From: Puccinia triticina
Lineage: Eukaryota > Basidiomycota > Pucciniomycetes > Pucciniales > Pucciniaceae
DNA: 64,000 nucleotides
NCBI RefSeq assembly: GCF_026914185.1
Contig: NC_070558.1
Coordinates: 310,001-374,000 of the forward strand
Direction: 5' to 3'
The stretch's first letter is position 1, and each line of letters starts with the position of its first letter. The notes under the pieces are model-generated. The model was not told where the DNA came from and did not search any database. It worked only from the letters and a program-made list of their open reading frames with translations. Position numbers and translations under genes: made by a program. Shown piece by piece: positions 10,977 to 22,800 of this stretch.

Positions 10977-12187
10977 GTACGGTAAATGTGTTGGTATTCA
11001 TTGATATTGGTTTTGTTTTTGAGTCCAATACCCTGTATTGGTATTGGATTGTGCTACCAATCTGATACATGTGTTGTCAGCCACTGAGACAACTGTCCAT
11101 GTGTCTACAATGATAGTTACAAGTCATGTAACCCAATGGCTAAAGGTTGCCTTAAGATTGATCTTGATCTTGTGTAAGATCCTGTGTTTAAGTCCTCCTG
11201 TTGTCTTATATGATTACTTTTGTTGCAATCATTACTTTATATGTACTAAACTATATGATTTCACACTTATTATGTATCTTCCATCCAGAGTGAGATAAAC
11301 TTATCTCTCTATGTATTTATCCTTATTGAGAATAAACTACGTACAAATAGAGAGATTACATAATTATTTATGTAAATACCTCTTCTGAATTCTGTGATCC
11401 TCTTCCTCTCCTTGGAGTTAAGGATCCCTCTGGGGCCTTGACTCGAAGGAAGATCAGGATCCTGTAATATAAAAGGGGGGGATCTTTCCTCTGGAGAGAT
11501 TTTTCCCCCAGATTATTACCATACAAACCTGTGCACCTTACTAGAATCATAGTGAGTGGGGTTTTACAATAATCAACTAAACTTTCTTCTTTTACAGCCT
11601 CAGTCCCTTTCGTGTATTTTCCTAGGTACAGGTGGGTGTTAATTTATAACACCTGTAACCTATAAGAAGATAAGAAGCTGATTCCTTATAGGCTACGGCG
11701 CCTGGCTTGAGTTATTGCCGCGTCCCCTTACATTTGTAAGGGAGCTAGCCCCTCCGTTGTTCAGCGTCAAGGTGTGGTTTCTTCCCATTGGCGTTTAAGG
11801 TTATAGTGTGGCCCATCCTTCCGCTGGCCGCTACTCAGCCGCTACAGCGCGCATAATAACCAATCAACTCCGTGTCACCTAAGAGACCGGAGCTGACATG
11901 TGTATTGATTGCCAACAGGGGGTTTCACAATAAGGAAACCCGGGAAGGTGTTTGAGCGCTTGCAAGTATCTTTATGAGGATGCTTGGGGCGATTTCTTGC
12001 GGGACTTCACACCAAATTTTCAAGCAAGTACATATGTCACCCGCGAGTAAAGAAATTTAGTGCCGCGGGAAGCAAAAAAGGGGACATTGGATTGAGTACC
12101 AATTGCCCAGGAAAGGTGTTGTTTTTTTAGATAAAATACCACTGCATTTTATCTTTTTTTCAATACAGTACATGGTATTGAAGTCTC
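10977..12187. other. intergenic DNA with a possible SINE head
   Basis: No gene is supported. At about 11125-11210 there is a weak pol III A-box/B-box-like pair (taacccaatgg and tgtttaagtcc), but no cloverleaf can be drawn with confidence. The remainder contains short inverted tracts and T-rich stretches. Confidence 0.3.
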
Positions 12188-13287
12188 ACACCAGGGGAGA
12201 TATGTTCCCACTCCCCAGGGAGTGCCAGAGCTGAATTTTATGTGAGTTTTGGTCGGATGTGAGCCTGATGTGGATTGGTAACTCATCCCCAAAATAGTAA
12301 ATTGGATGGAGAAGTTAGTGAAAAGTCAGTCACAATTGATTTGGAAGTCAACACAATGTTGTGTAGAATTCTTTTGTTTTCTATGTACAACTGTAGGAAG
12401 AAATATGATGAAATGATATTTCACCAAAGTCCAACTCATCAATTGCTCCTGTTTACTGATTTTTGAGGATAGCAAAGCAAAATTCCCATTCGCAAAAGTA
12501 ATTCCTCCAAAAAAATGGGTTTCTTGTAATTCACATTATATGCCCTGATGTACAAAATTAAACTAAAAGTTGACTTGGTATTATTGGGTTTAGATTTTTG
12601 GGATGTGGTAATGTTGCAGTCATTGAAATTGAAACCCATTTTCTTGGAAATGCGGGAATTAATTTGAATTTGGCTGATAAAAATGACAAAAACTGTTTTA
12701 ATAGGGTGAAAGTCTGAGTTAATTCAAGGTTGGATTGCGGTGCCAATTCACTTTGGCCATATATCCTGTCCTCCTCACAAAAATGATCTAGTGAATTTTG
12801 TATTTTTTTGCTTTTCAAAATTCACATGTGCACATGCAAGTTAACCTTTTTGCACTTTGCTAATAGTCACCCTGATGTACGCGCGTACATTGAAGTGGAA
12901 ATATCACAGGATGGGCCTTTCACAGCCACATGAAAAGTAAAAAATTTGTTTTGAGACACCAATTGTCCCCCTGATGTACGCGAGTACATGAGGGGGAAAA
13001 AAATCACAGGCTGTGCCTTTCACATCTCCATGGAAAGGACACACTGGTCATGGAGCCAAGAAAGGACTATATTCTGGATGAGTTCTGGATGAATTATAGA
13101 TGAGTTCTGGATGATTTTTTGGCAAGTTATGGTTTATTTCAGGATGATTTCCAACTGATTTCCACGCTGACTTCCAGTCTTGTTCATACCTATTCAATAT
13201 TGCTTTACCAAAGGCCTCCAGCACAGTTATGGAAAAAAGTTACGGTAAGGCACTCCCTGGGGAGTGGGAACATATCTCCCCTGGTGT
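12188..13287. mobile_element. 1.1-kb non-autonomous TIR element
   Basis: Near-identical inverted termini of about 38 bases, beginning ACACCAGGGGAGATATG and running to the gggagtgcc block, sit at 12188-12226 and 13251-13287. No transposase ORF lies between them. The interior holds a direct repeat: cctgatgtacgcg.gtacat followed by atcacagg and gcctttcaca appears at about 12871-12935 and 12968-13033. Shorter gagttctggatga repeats lie at 13079-13112. No target-site duplication was identified. Confidence 0.65.
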
Positions 13288-14047
13288 CATATAATGAAAA
13301 ATAAAACAAACAAAAAAATACATAGTATTGGCTGATACTGGTCATGTATCTTATTGTTTCACCGTTGGTTGAAGACTCAAAATTTTCGGCAAGACACAGG
13401 AGTGCTTTAAACCTTCATTCCTGTATTCACTTTCATATCAATTTGTCTCAATGCCAGTACGGTATACCTACAAACCAAAGTATTCCACATTTTGATGCAT
13501 CTTTGATCTGGTCACCAGGTTCTGGTGCTGTCTCAAAAACCTATCTTCAAAATTTGAGTATACATACAGCTTGTAAAGCCAATTAAGTTTCACAAGCAGC
13601 CTGTTTCAGTGAGAACTATTTTAAATGTCACTGGCCCTGTAAAAAATTCAGCCCAATATCATGATGGCTAGTTTCTGTCAGGTTGTGGTTCTGCTACTCT
13701 TAGCTTTATCATACCTGCTGGTGTCACTCATTCATGACCTGTCATTTTACGGGTCTTCCCTCAATTAGGGATCTTCATGTGACACCAGTGGATGTTCATT
13801 GACCCACCTGCAGCTATTCATATCCAAGCGTCCTTAGTACAGTGGTTAGTACACTTGACATGGATATAAGAGACATGGGTTCAACTCCCATAGGACACAT
13901 CATATTTTATGGAGTTTCACAGTTTCGCCAAGGAACCGTGGTATCATACAGCTATTGTTGCTATTGTTGAAAACATAAATGCAAGGTCTGGATAGCATTT
14001 CATCTCCATACCCTTTTCAGCTTTAATCCATCAGCAAATTAGTCAAC
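13288..14047. other. intergenic region upstream of gene C
   Basis: No supported coding region apart from the tRNA-like sequence listed separately. The 3' part presumably carries the promoter of the secreted-protein gene that starts at 14048. Confidence 0.35.
13828..13898 (+). tRNA. degenerate tRNA-like sequence (pseudo-tRNA or SINE head)
   Basis: The segment can be drawn as a cloverleaf. The acceptor GCGTCCT/AGGACAC has one mismatch, TA sits at positions 8-9, the D stem is GTAC/GTAC, and the T stem is ATGGG/CCCAT with loop TTCAACT. A-box tagtacagtgg and B-box ggttcaactcc are good. The anticodon stem CTTGA/ATAAG is weak and the loop CATGGAT lacks the invariant T33; the nominal anticodon would be TGG (Pro). 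It is more likely a pseudo-tRNA or tRNA-derived SINE than a functional gene. No T-run terminator follows closely. Confidence 0.4.
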
Positions 14048-16424
14048 ATGATGCAAAAACAATGGTTACTTATTGGCCTTTTCACAACTTCTTGGTGTAT
14101 GGATGCCCTTGTCAATCCAGAGGGTGAGAAAATTGATTCTATGAAAATTCAGGGTGCGTGTATTTCTTTTTCATCAGCAGAGAATAAAATTATAACCAAT
14201 TTCATAATTATACAATCTTTTCTGATTCATTCCCACACTTTAACAAATGGTTTGTAGGCATGGTTCCAATTGCTGCTTCAGATTATGAAGGAGCAACCAG
14301 CAAAATGGAATCAAAAGCTCCAAAAATAGAAACAATTCTTAATCCTCCACAGGAGAAAACAGTTATTTCTGATGATATGGGACAGGTTACTATTAAAAGT
14401 AGCAACATCACTAAATCTATAAACCACCAAGCTTTCAATTGTGCTTGCACGCAAAGAAGTCGCTGTAAGTCTGTGTTTGAGAGATTAATACGGGATTCCG
14501 ACTCATTAAATAAATTGAATCCAGAACAGGGTCAGTAAAGGGCCCAGTTCTATTAATTTTATTTTTTACATCCTTTGGCTAATTAGGAAAATTTCATGAA
14601 CAGAATCACTATTATTGAAAGGTTGGAAAAAAAATCATGGTTGGTCTATTGCTTGGAAATTCCTGAGAATTTATGAATAACACTCTAGCTGACAAGATAA
14701 ATATCTTCATTTTCAGACCAAGTCCTTCTGATTGATGAAAATGTGAGAGAATTGATGGGTATAGAACTGAGGAATATCTATTCTTCCTATGCACTTGATG
14801 ATTATCAAACTAAACATCAGATTAAACATTCCAGAATAAAAATCACACAAACAAAATATGCCTTTGATAAATCAAAATTAAACATTTCAGTTTTGAAAGA
14901 TGTCAGGCTTCTTGAGTTGGGGGGTTTCTATGATATCACAATTAGAGAAAACACTATTGCATCACTAATCTCAAGCAACAAGGAAAGTGAAGAAATTCCA
15001 GAATGGCTCAAAGGTTTTCCTGAAGATATGATCAAGAAAATTTTGAGAAGCACTTGGGATACATTCAGCTGTTCAATTTTGGATGAAATCAAGAACGTGT
15101 TGGTCAAATATAAATCTGAAATCAATTATCTTGAATTTTACGACCAAGATCCATATATTTTTGGAGTTGGAGAAAAATACTTTTTCAGATCTATGGAATT
15201 CTTTCACCGGGAAGGCTTCCTCAAGCAAGATAGTTTACTAAACTATTTTCATGACAAGGAAATAGTAAAAATGGCAATTGTTTATGCAAAAGAATTTCAC
15301 ATCAAAGGAATTACCACATATGGATCATTGAATTCCATTTTTGATAATTTAGAATCTGTTACCCAGCACTGGTACCTGAAATTAATGCATGGAATCTTCA
15401 AAGGTACTTGTTCTGTTTGATTTATTCTATGCAATTCTGCTTAATAAAAAGGACTGATAGTTAGATATTGGATTGAATGATTAAAACAGTGCTTGGCAAG
15501 AAAGAGGAAACAACTCTGACACTCCACACTTTATCATCCAAAATCCTGATATTTGGAAAAGAAAATATTGAAAGTTGGAACACACCAGTAGAATTGCAGC
15601 AAAAAATTGAGTTGATTTACAATTTGATTCATCAATATATCAATGATTTAGAAGATCTGATCATGGATGAATCAAAATTTAATGATGGAAAAAGGTTGCT
15701 TCAAGTTGATGATATTCAGGATCTGGACACTAGATTGAAGAGTGTCCAGGATGGAGTCAGAATTTTGACTGAGATTCTTCACCTTATTTTTTTCCCCAAC
15801 ATATCTTATGTCAAAAGTACATATGAAGACAACCTCTGCATTGCCATCTGTCAGTTATTAAACTTCACTCAAAATCACTTCAAAGGCATTGATCCAGAAA
15901 CAATTGAAAAAAATATCATTCCTTGGAATAGGTTTCAGGAATACAGAGCTAGAAAGCAGTTAGTATTGTGCTACTCAGAGATCAGGGGAATTTATAAAAT
16001 GATCACAAGTATCAATGAATTCCAAACAAAAAAAATTCTGCTAAGAAGTTACAACCCCAATACCCAAGCTTATATTAAAAAAACTGCTGAAGATTACACA
16101 AAGATCCTGAGAGTAAAAATTCCTGAATTACAAAAACAATTCTCCAAATTATCTAATCATGATAACCAAGAGCCACAAAATGGATCCTCCAGATATGATT
16201 GGGTGAACAATTTTGGTGGAATCACTCAATTCATTAATCAAGAAGTTGAAAAGGGTAAGGTTGAGGCAGAGATCAATGATTTGCCTATCTACATTAATCT
16301 TGTCAGCAAAGCCTCTAAAAAACCAATTTCATCCAGAACACGTATAAATCTGAATCTTGCAGCTCAAAAGCCCTATGAGGAGCGTTCCAAACTTATTAAA
16401 ACTTTTTTTCATCATTTTGCTTGA
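14048..16424 (+). CDS. large secreted protein, gene C (unknown family)
   Basis: Four exons, 14048-14153, 14258-14530, 14717-15403 and 15490-16424, join with all introns in phase 1 and encode 666 residues. The N-terminus (MMQKQWLLIGLFTTSWCMDA) is a plausible signal peptide. A ~95-residue linker with a Cys-x-Cys (NCACTQRSRCKS) follows, then two long mostly helical, Lys/Glu/Ile-rich regions with no recognisable domain or membrane span. Codon use is AT-rich, unlike the housekeeping genes. The exon order and phases match gene D (51866-54393), including VLLIDEN/VLLYEDE at the start of the first helical exon, so the two are probably ancient paralogues. A secreted role at the host interface is inferred from the signal peptide and apparent lineage restriction only. 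Confidence 0.75.
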
Positions 16425-17106
16425 AAATTGTCATTTCTCTCTCTCTTTTCTTTGTGACTAGGATGAATTTCCCCTTGACAAATTTCAAACAAAGAAAAAT
16501 GCCTCTTGCAACAGCTACAAAATATTCTGATTTGCTCTTGGCAACAGAAAACAATTACAATTTATAAACAACAGGGCAGGTGGTTTTTAGCCCTTAGACA
16601 TGGGTACCTTGGACTGACATGTAGAAAAAGACTGGGGATTTCTCCTCTCCGACCATTAAAAGAGCAATGGGCAAATAAAATAAGGGGGCACAAACCCCGC
16701 AGCCAATTGCAAGTTGGAAATCTAGGGTGCAACTCAAGGGTGAATTTCCGCTTCTCTCAGGCAAGCACTCCTCCATGTGTAATAGTAAGTAAGTCCCTGC
16801 GGTCGGCGGGGGCGCTGCTCCCCACTGAGCCACAACTCAGGGGCGGTTAGTTAAGTTGGTTTGGGGTCGGCTAAGTGGGGTTAGGCCAGTGCACGTCCAG
16901 ACAAGCCTGCATGGCCATCATGGGGCGATTCTGATCAATCATTGGAAACATATTCATGTTCAACAAAGTTGTTGATGACTTCTTGTCGGTCGACTGTTGC
17001 GTCTTATTTTTTGGTGAGATTGGGTGATATGCATGTCATGACATAAGGTGCGTCGAAAGAAGTAGACATGATCATTACTGCTTTTTTTATGGGAGGATAT
17101 ATCGGA
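16425..17106. other. intergenic region with repeat remnants
   Basis: No gene is supported. A GC-rich stretch at 16780-16900 has gttagttaag ends resembling those of the Mutator-like MITE at 10693-10967 and may be a degraded relative. Confidence 0.35.
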
Positions 17107-18267
17107 CTATCTTTCCAGTTTCGCATCTTCTGGTCTTACAAATGGGACTCTAAATCCACTGATTAGAGCTCGTCTGGGGACAGAACAGGGGATCAGAAAA
17201 GAGTAAGCAAAGACTTTCGATGAGCAGTAATATAGAGGTAATATGACTCACGCCTTATCAGTCGCACCAGGGCCAGTTGCACTAGTCAGGAAGTGGATAT
17301 TCATTCCATATTTTCTGGGCCAATTTTCGAGACTCTCTTCGACTCCAGGCCAAAGACCCATTGCATGGTCAGGAAGACCGATCTGGACGACGCCGCTGAC
17401 CATGGCGGTGTGACGACGATGAGCATCGGCGGGTGGTAGTGCGAAGCCGTTGAAGTCTTTGAGGCGGGGGAGGACGAAGGTGGAGAGAATGTCGAGAAAG
17501 TCGAACATCTTTGGGCCCCGGATCTCGAGATGGGCCCCACAGACCATTCCCGTTCTGACCTTGAAAGTCGTCGACTTGTCCTTGGTCCGACTGATTTGGA
17601 TCCCTTCTGAGCTGAATAGTTTTGAGAGCTGATCGGTCGAAAGGGCGGCCCGATCGGGTTGGCCGGAGATCAACTGGAGTAGATAGATCGCCCCGAGTAG
17701 TTCCTTCTTGGTGTGGATCGCCTCGGGGACATGGATGTCGATGGAGATCTTCTTGAGCCGGACCAAGTTCTCTGGGGAGGAATCGGATGGAGGGCGTCTG
17801 GGGAGGGCACCGGAGCCACCCTTGGGCGGCCGTGGAGGTCGGTTGCGGGTGTAAGGGTCTTCGGGGTCCCATTGGGGCAGTTTGGAGATCGGGTCGGGAT
17901 GCTGGGTGAGTGCACGTCCGTCGGCCCGGTGAGGCGTCGAGCCGTCGAGGGCGTATCCGGCTGGGAGCTCGTAGGTCATGTAGAGCAGATCGGAGGCCAT
18001 CTGGTTCTGGTAGTGCTCGGCCAGCCGGGATCGGTAGAGCTGTCCAGGCCGGATCGAGAACAGCCCGGCATGTTGACTCGAAGCTTTCTGCGCCAGGCTC
18101 GGCAGCTCTCCCTCCTGCTCTTCCGATGCCACCGTTGCTCGTGGCTGGCTCGATGATTGGATTGCTCTCTGTGAGCTCGGTTCACTTCGTCTGGCACACC
18201 AACCAACGCTTTTGCAGCTCGGATTCAGGCCGACTAGGCGGGTCGAAATGAATGATCGCAGACTCAT
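17107..18267 (-). CDS. MRPL7: mitochondrial ribosomal protein uL5m (MRPL7-like)
   Basis: Two exons, 18267-17252 and 17173-17107, are separated by a 78-nt intron with a GTGAGT donor and CCCCAG acceptor, encoding 360 residues. Reading through the intron would stop at once. Splicing restores the conserved C-terminus ALISGFRVPF. The uL5 core is clear: GAHLEIRG at the start of the second half, then FVLPRLKDFNGF, and SGVVQIGLPDH. The ~110-residue N-terminal extension, starting with a basic, hydroxylated segment (MSLRSFISTRLVGLNPS), fits a mitochondrial targeting sequence. uL5 sits in the central protuberance of the large mitoribosomal subunit and contacts 5S-equivalent and tRNA elements. The gene is divergent from GCV1 with 247 bp between start codons, so the promoter is shared. 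Confidence 0.9.
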
Positions 18268-18514
18268 CTCCCTCCGGGCGGTATCTTCTCCACGATCGGC
18301 TACGCAGGATGTCTTGTTGGTCGTGATTTCTCCGGTCGTTTCGCAAGAATTGGCTGGTCCTCGTCGCCCGAAATTGCGCCACTTGGCGACAGCAGGAGTC
18401 GCCTGTCACAGTTTCTGTCACAGTCCCTGTCACAGCCCGCCCCGCACCCCGCGTGAAACCTTGCGGTGCCAAGACCACCCGCTATCGGAGAAGATAGCAA
18501 ACCTTGCAAAGACG
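18268..18514. promoter_or_regulatory. bidirectional promoter with three CTGTCACAG direct repeats
   Basis: The 247-bp interval between the divergent MRPL7 and GCV1 start codons contains CTGTCACAG at 18403-18411, 18415-18423 and 18427-18435, spaced exactly 12 bp apart. Both genes encode mitochondrial proteins. The regular spacing suggests a binding array for a regulator recognising TGTCA, but no factor can be named from sequence alone. Confidence 0.5.
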
Positions 18515-19842
18515 ATGCTGACGACAATCTATCCACGAACAATCAGGCTGGCAACCAGGGCCGGGAGAAACACCCTGGTATGGAAGAACTCGTTCTCATC
18601 GAGCTCGGCTATCAGCGGCAGCAGCGATACCCTCAAGAAAACTCCGATCCATCCCCTCCATGTCAACCCAGGAAATGGCGCAAAGATGGTCCCATTCGCT
18701 GGCTTCGACATGCCACTGTCTTATACTAAGAGTGGCGGTCAAAGTACGTCACTTGCGTTTATCAGAAACGAGCAGGCAAGTCATTCCATGTAACTGATGT
18801 ATTTGCCATTCTTTCAGTTGCTGAGCATATGGCAGTACGAAACGAATGCGGACTATTCGATGTCTCACACATGGTTCAGTCAAGATATCAGGGAAAGTCG
18901 GCTGGCGAATTTCTTTCGAAGCTACTGCCGAGTTCGATTTCGAGTATGAAGGCTTATTCGAGCACGCTCTCCGTGATCATGAATGAGAAGGGGGGTATCT
19001 TGGACGATTGTTTGATCACCAGATGGGGCGAGCAGGATTGGTATCTGGTCACTAATGCTGGACGGAGGGAGTCCGACCTGGCCTGGATCAATCAGATCCG
19101 ACAAGGGTTTCCATCCGATTCTCTCAAGATCGATGTCTTGGATGGCTGGGGCCTACTAGCGCTCCAGGGCCCCCGGGCTAGCCCAATCCTCCAGTCGTTG
19201 CTCGACGACCAATCACTTTCACTGGATAAGTCGCTCTTCTTCGGCCAGAGCATCCACACCACCATTGCCGGTACCAGGGTCCATATCGCACGGAGCGGCT
19301 ACACGGGGGAGGACGGCTTTGAGATCTCGGTCCCGCCAGGGAACGCATTATCCTTTGCAGAGCTGCTAGCGAACCAACCCGGGGTGACGCTAACGGGCCT
19401 TGCGGCGAGGGACTCGCTGAGACTCGAGGCGGGCATGTGTCTCTACGGGGCCGACCTGGACGAGTCTGTCGGAGTGGCCGAGGCCGGGCTCGGATGGGTC
19501 GTCGGCAAGGAACGGAGCGGATTCGTCGGCGAGGAGCGCACTCGGACCGAGAAGGGCGAGCTCATCAAACGCCGTCGGGTCGGCTTGATCGTCGAGAAAG
19601 GCCCCCCCGCTCGCTCAGGAGCTCTGATCACCGACCCCAGCGGCCAAGAAATTGGCATCGTCACCAGTGGAATCCCTAGTCCCTCCCTTTCCGGCCAAAA
19701 TATCGCAATGGCCTACCTCAAATCTGGGTTCCATAAACCCGGCTCAAACGTTAACGTACTCGTTCGCGGTAAACCCAGACTCGCCGAGGTCGTCAAAATG
19801 CCCTTCGTCAAATCTAACTATTATCGCAATTCCTCTAGTTAG
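18515..19842 (+). CDS. GCV1: glycine cleavage system T protein (aminomethyltransferase)
   Basis: Exons 18515-18743 and 18818-19842 flank a 74-nt phase-1 intron and encode 417 residues, the usual length for eukaryotic T protein. The enzyme transfers the methylene group from the aminomethyl-lipoyl H protein to tetrahydrofolate in the mitochondrial matrix and releases ammonia. Family motifs are present in order: VPFAGFDMPL, NECGLFDVSHM, LLALQGPRA, RSGYTGEDGFEI, ARDSLRLEAGMCLYGADLD and IVTSGIPSPSL. The N-terminus is basic and Ser/Arg-rich, as expected for import. The stop lies 11 bp from the stop of the convergent gene A, so the transcripts must overlap in their 3' UTRs. A decayed copy of the last ~220 bp of this gene lies at 25845-25983. 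Confidence 0.95.
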
Positions 19843-19853
19843 TTTTACAAATA

Positions 19854-22800
19854 TTACGCTTGATCAGACATACCATGTTTTTTGATTAGTAGCTCAAGGG
19901 AAATACAAAAAAATTGAAGACACAGACAGAGGAAGATGGTGAAGCAGGCGCAAGAAACAAAACTTATACAGCGTTTACAGCTTGCTGTTGGCAGGGAGAA
20001 GTTTCTAAAAGACGCTCTTTGAGTCAACCGTGAAAAGAAGCCCACAAAGGTATTTATCAAGGATTGATGGGCAGCTTCGCTGCGTGCTACCGCTCCCTGG
20101 TGTGAGGGCGTAGCTGGGCGCGATCTAACATTCAGGTGATAATTGCTGTTTGCCGCTTGATAGCCGTATGTTATAGTTCCAGCCAACCTCTTATACGGGA
20201 CAAATCCTTGCAGATTTGATTCAATGATTTGTTGCGCATCCTTGTCAATTATATCAGCAATTTCTGGTGTCAAACCATACTCCTCAGTTTTTAGCAAAAC
20301 TTGGTATTCTCTGGAAATTGCTTTTAGGTACTCATTTTTCAGCCCTTCAAAAACACCGATGATAGTTTGTGCAAATTCTGGAGGATCAGTTGGGTCAAGC
20401 TTCCATGTCCCTTCATAGTGAAAATTATGGAATCAACCAAAAATCAAGATCTGAATTCCAAGGATACATTTGTGCTATATAAGGGTGACTTACCCTGTAT
20501 CTGTCTAAGGTGTTTTAGAGCTACCCGGTATGCCTTCTCTTTCTTCAAAATCCCATCATTGTAAAGCGGAACTCCATGCTCATCTTCTATTGTTTTTAAG
20601 AATCATGTTTGGGGGCCACCAATTGAGATTTTGTCAGAGAAGAAAAAATGTTCTGGGGAGTTAGTTATGATTAGAGAGAAGGGGTGCAAATTGAAACCAC
20701 ACAATACCTAATTTTGCAATGCCAATCCAAAGTAGTTGATCAATTTGCTCAAGGATTCTTTTCCATTGTAGCTCTTCTCCTAACATCTTAGGAGGTTTTA
20801 GTTCTGAATCAGAATAGAATTCACCTTTAGGAAAACCGAGCAACCAATTGGAAAACAAAATATTACACAAAGTCAAGATTTGTTGTCACAACTAGATGTT
20901 TTAATTTTGGCAAAGTCCACATACCCATCAACCATGTCAAGAGTCTGTGTTCTGGTGATTCCTTTTCATATTTTTTAATCCTGCTGTCATCTTTAAAGTT
21001 TGTTTTTGGTTAGCATGGTACATATTCATATAGAATGTTGAAGTGCAAATTCTGCTGGGACTTCCTGTTTGATTTCTTGATCAAGGAATATTCAAGTTCA
21101 TGATTCAATCAGACTCACTCAAGGCTTTAATAGTTTGGGAAAGTGAATCTTCAGCTGTCTTAAACTCTAGATGTGGCATTCTTATAACAAAACTTTGTTC
21201 TTCAAGAAGCCCTGAATATAAAGAATACTTCTTACAGTGAGTCATAAATGAACATTATAATCTAAAGCTAATAATCCTGATTCCAAATACTCAGCTTACC
21301 TATTGCATCTTGTAAAGAGCGGAAATTGTTCATTTCCACCTCACTTAAAAGTCCTTTGTCTCCTTTTGGGAATTTCAAATTTCAGCTCAAAAACCTTTCT
21401 TTATTTTCCAAATCAATTGCACTGCAGTTTACCTATCTCATCTTGTATGACATTGGAATGTAGTATTTCCTCTCTCCTTGGGGCTCCTTCAGCTTCTGCT
21501 TTTTGTTTGCATTTTTTTTATTAAAATCAATAAGAAAGGTCAGAATTCTTCCAGATTCAATCAAATATTCCTGGACTTAGAAGCACTGACCCTCTTTCCT
21601 CACAGCTGGGTTGAAATTCAAAAAAAAGAAAAACAGAATCATCAGCCATCAGGGAACAAATTGGAAAAAAGAATGATATCTGCTATTCAAAACAAGTGAA
21701 GTCAAAGTCAGAAGTCACATACATGCTGATATTTCTTTTCCTTTTTTCTTGTCTTTTCCTTTGAATTTATTACTTTGGTTTCCTTCTATATTCTCCTTTG
21801 CTTTTGATTTTACTTTTCTTCTGCATTTGTCTATCTCTTCTCCAATGCCTCCAACAATGATGTTTATTATTCTTTTTCCTTTTTTCTTGCGGCTGGAGGT
21901 ATCTGATGTGTATGCCATTCTCTCCAAGAGGAATGCCCTTGCTACCTCAGCTTTGGAAACATCTGGAAAGGTTTGAAAATTATTGAAGCATGTACTGAAG
22001 TAATGATTGCTGATTGCTAATTGATAATTGGTTTCTATAACTTCAGACAACCTTTTGTATGGAACAAATCCTTGAATTACTGGACTAATCATTTGGAGAG
22101 CATCCCTGTCAATGGCATCAAAAGCTTCCTGTGGTAAATTATTGGTCTTCTTTATTGCTGATCTGTAGGCATTCACAATTTTAGTGAAGTTTTTACTCCT
22201 AAACCATTTGTAAACCGCAGTAATGTGATGTGCCATTGCTAGCCAATCCTGCTGGCCAATATTCCAGTTTGGATCTTCCAAGAAAATTTTCAAACCTAAA
22301 TTATATGAAGTCAATCTTGGAATTCTAATGAGAGATCCTTTGTTGATAAAATGTTACATACTGTCCATCCCATTCAGTTTTTCAATTATAAGGCAGTAGG
22401 CTTTATCTTCAACTGCTTTGTGTGGGGTATACATGATCTCTTTGTCAGGATCTTGTTAGTTGTGTGTTTCAGTTGAGTGAGTTTTTTCATCATTTTAAGG
22501 ATACAAGGGGTGTGGGATGAAATATATCAGCACAGAAACTTATTTTTAGTCAGCAGAGAGAAAGGATGCAAATTGAAACCACTCAAGACTAAATTGCCAA
22601 TCAGAAATCTTGATCAGCCTGTCAATTTGTTCAAGGATCAAGTTTTTTCTAGGCTTGTTTCTATGCTCTTCTTCTGAATAAAATTCATCTTCAAGAACAC
22701 ACCCATTAAGCAAATAATTTTTACAATTATGGTGTTCAAAGTTGGTTTGCATAATTTTATGCATGCATAAATCATAAAATCATAAAAATATTTTGACAAG

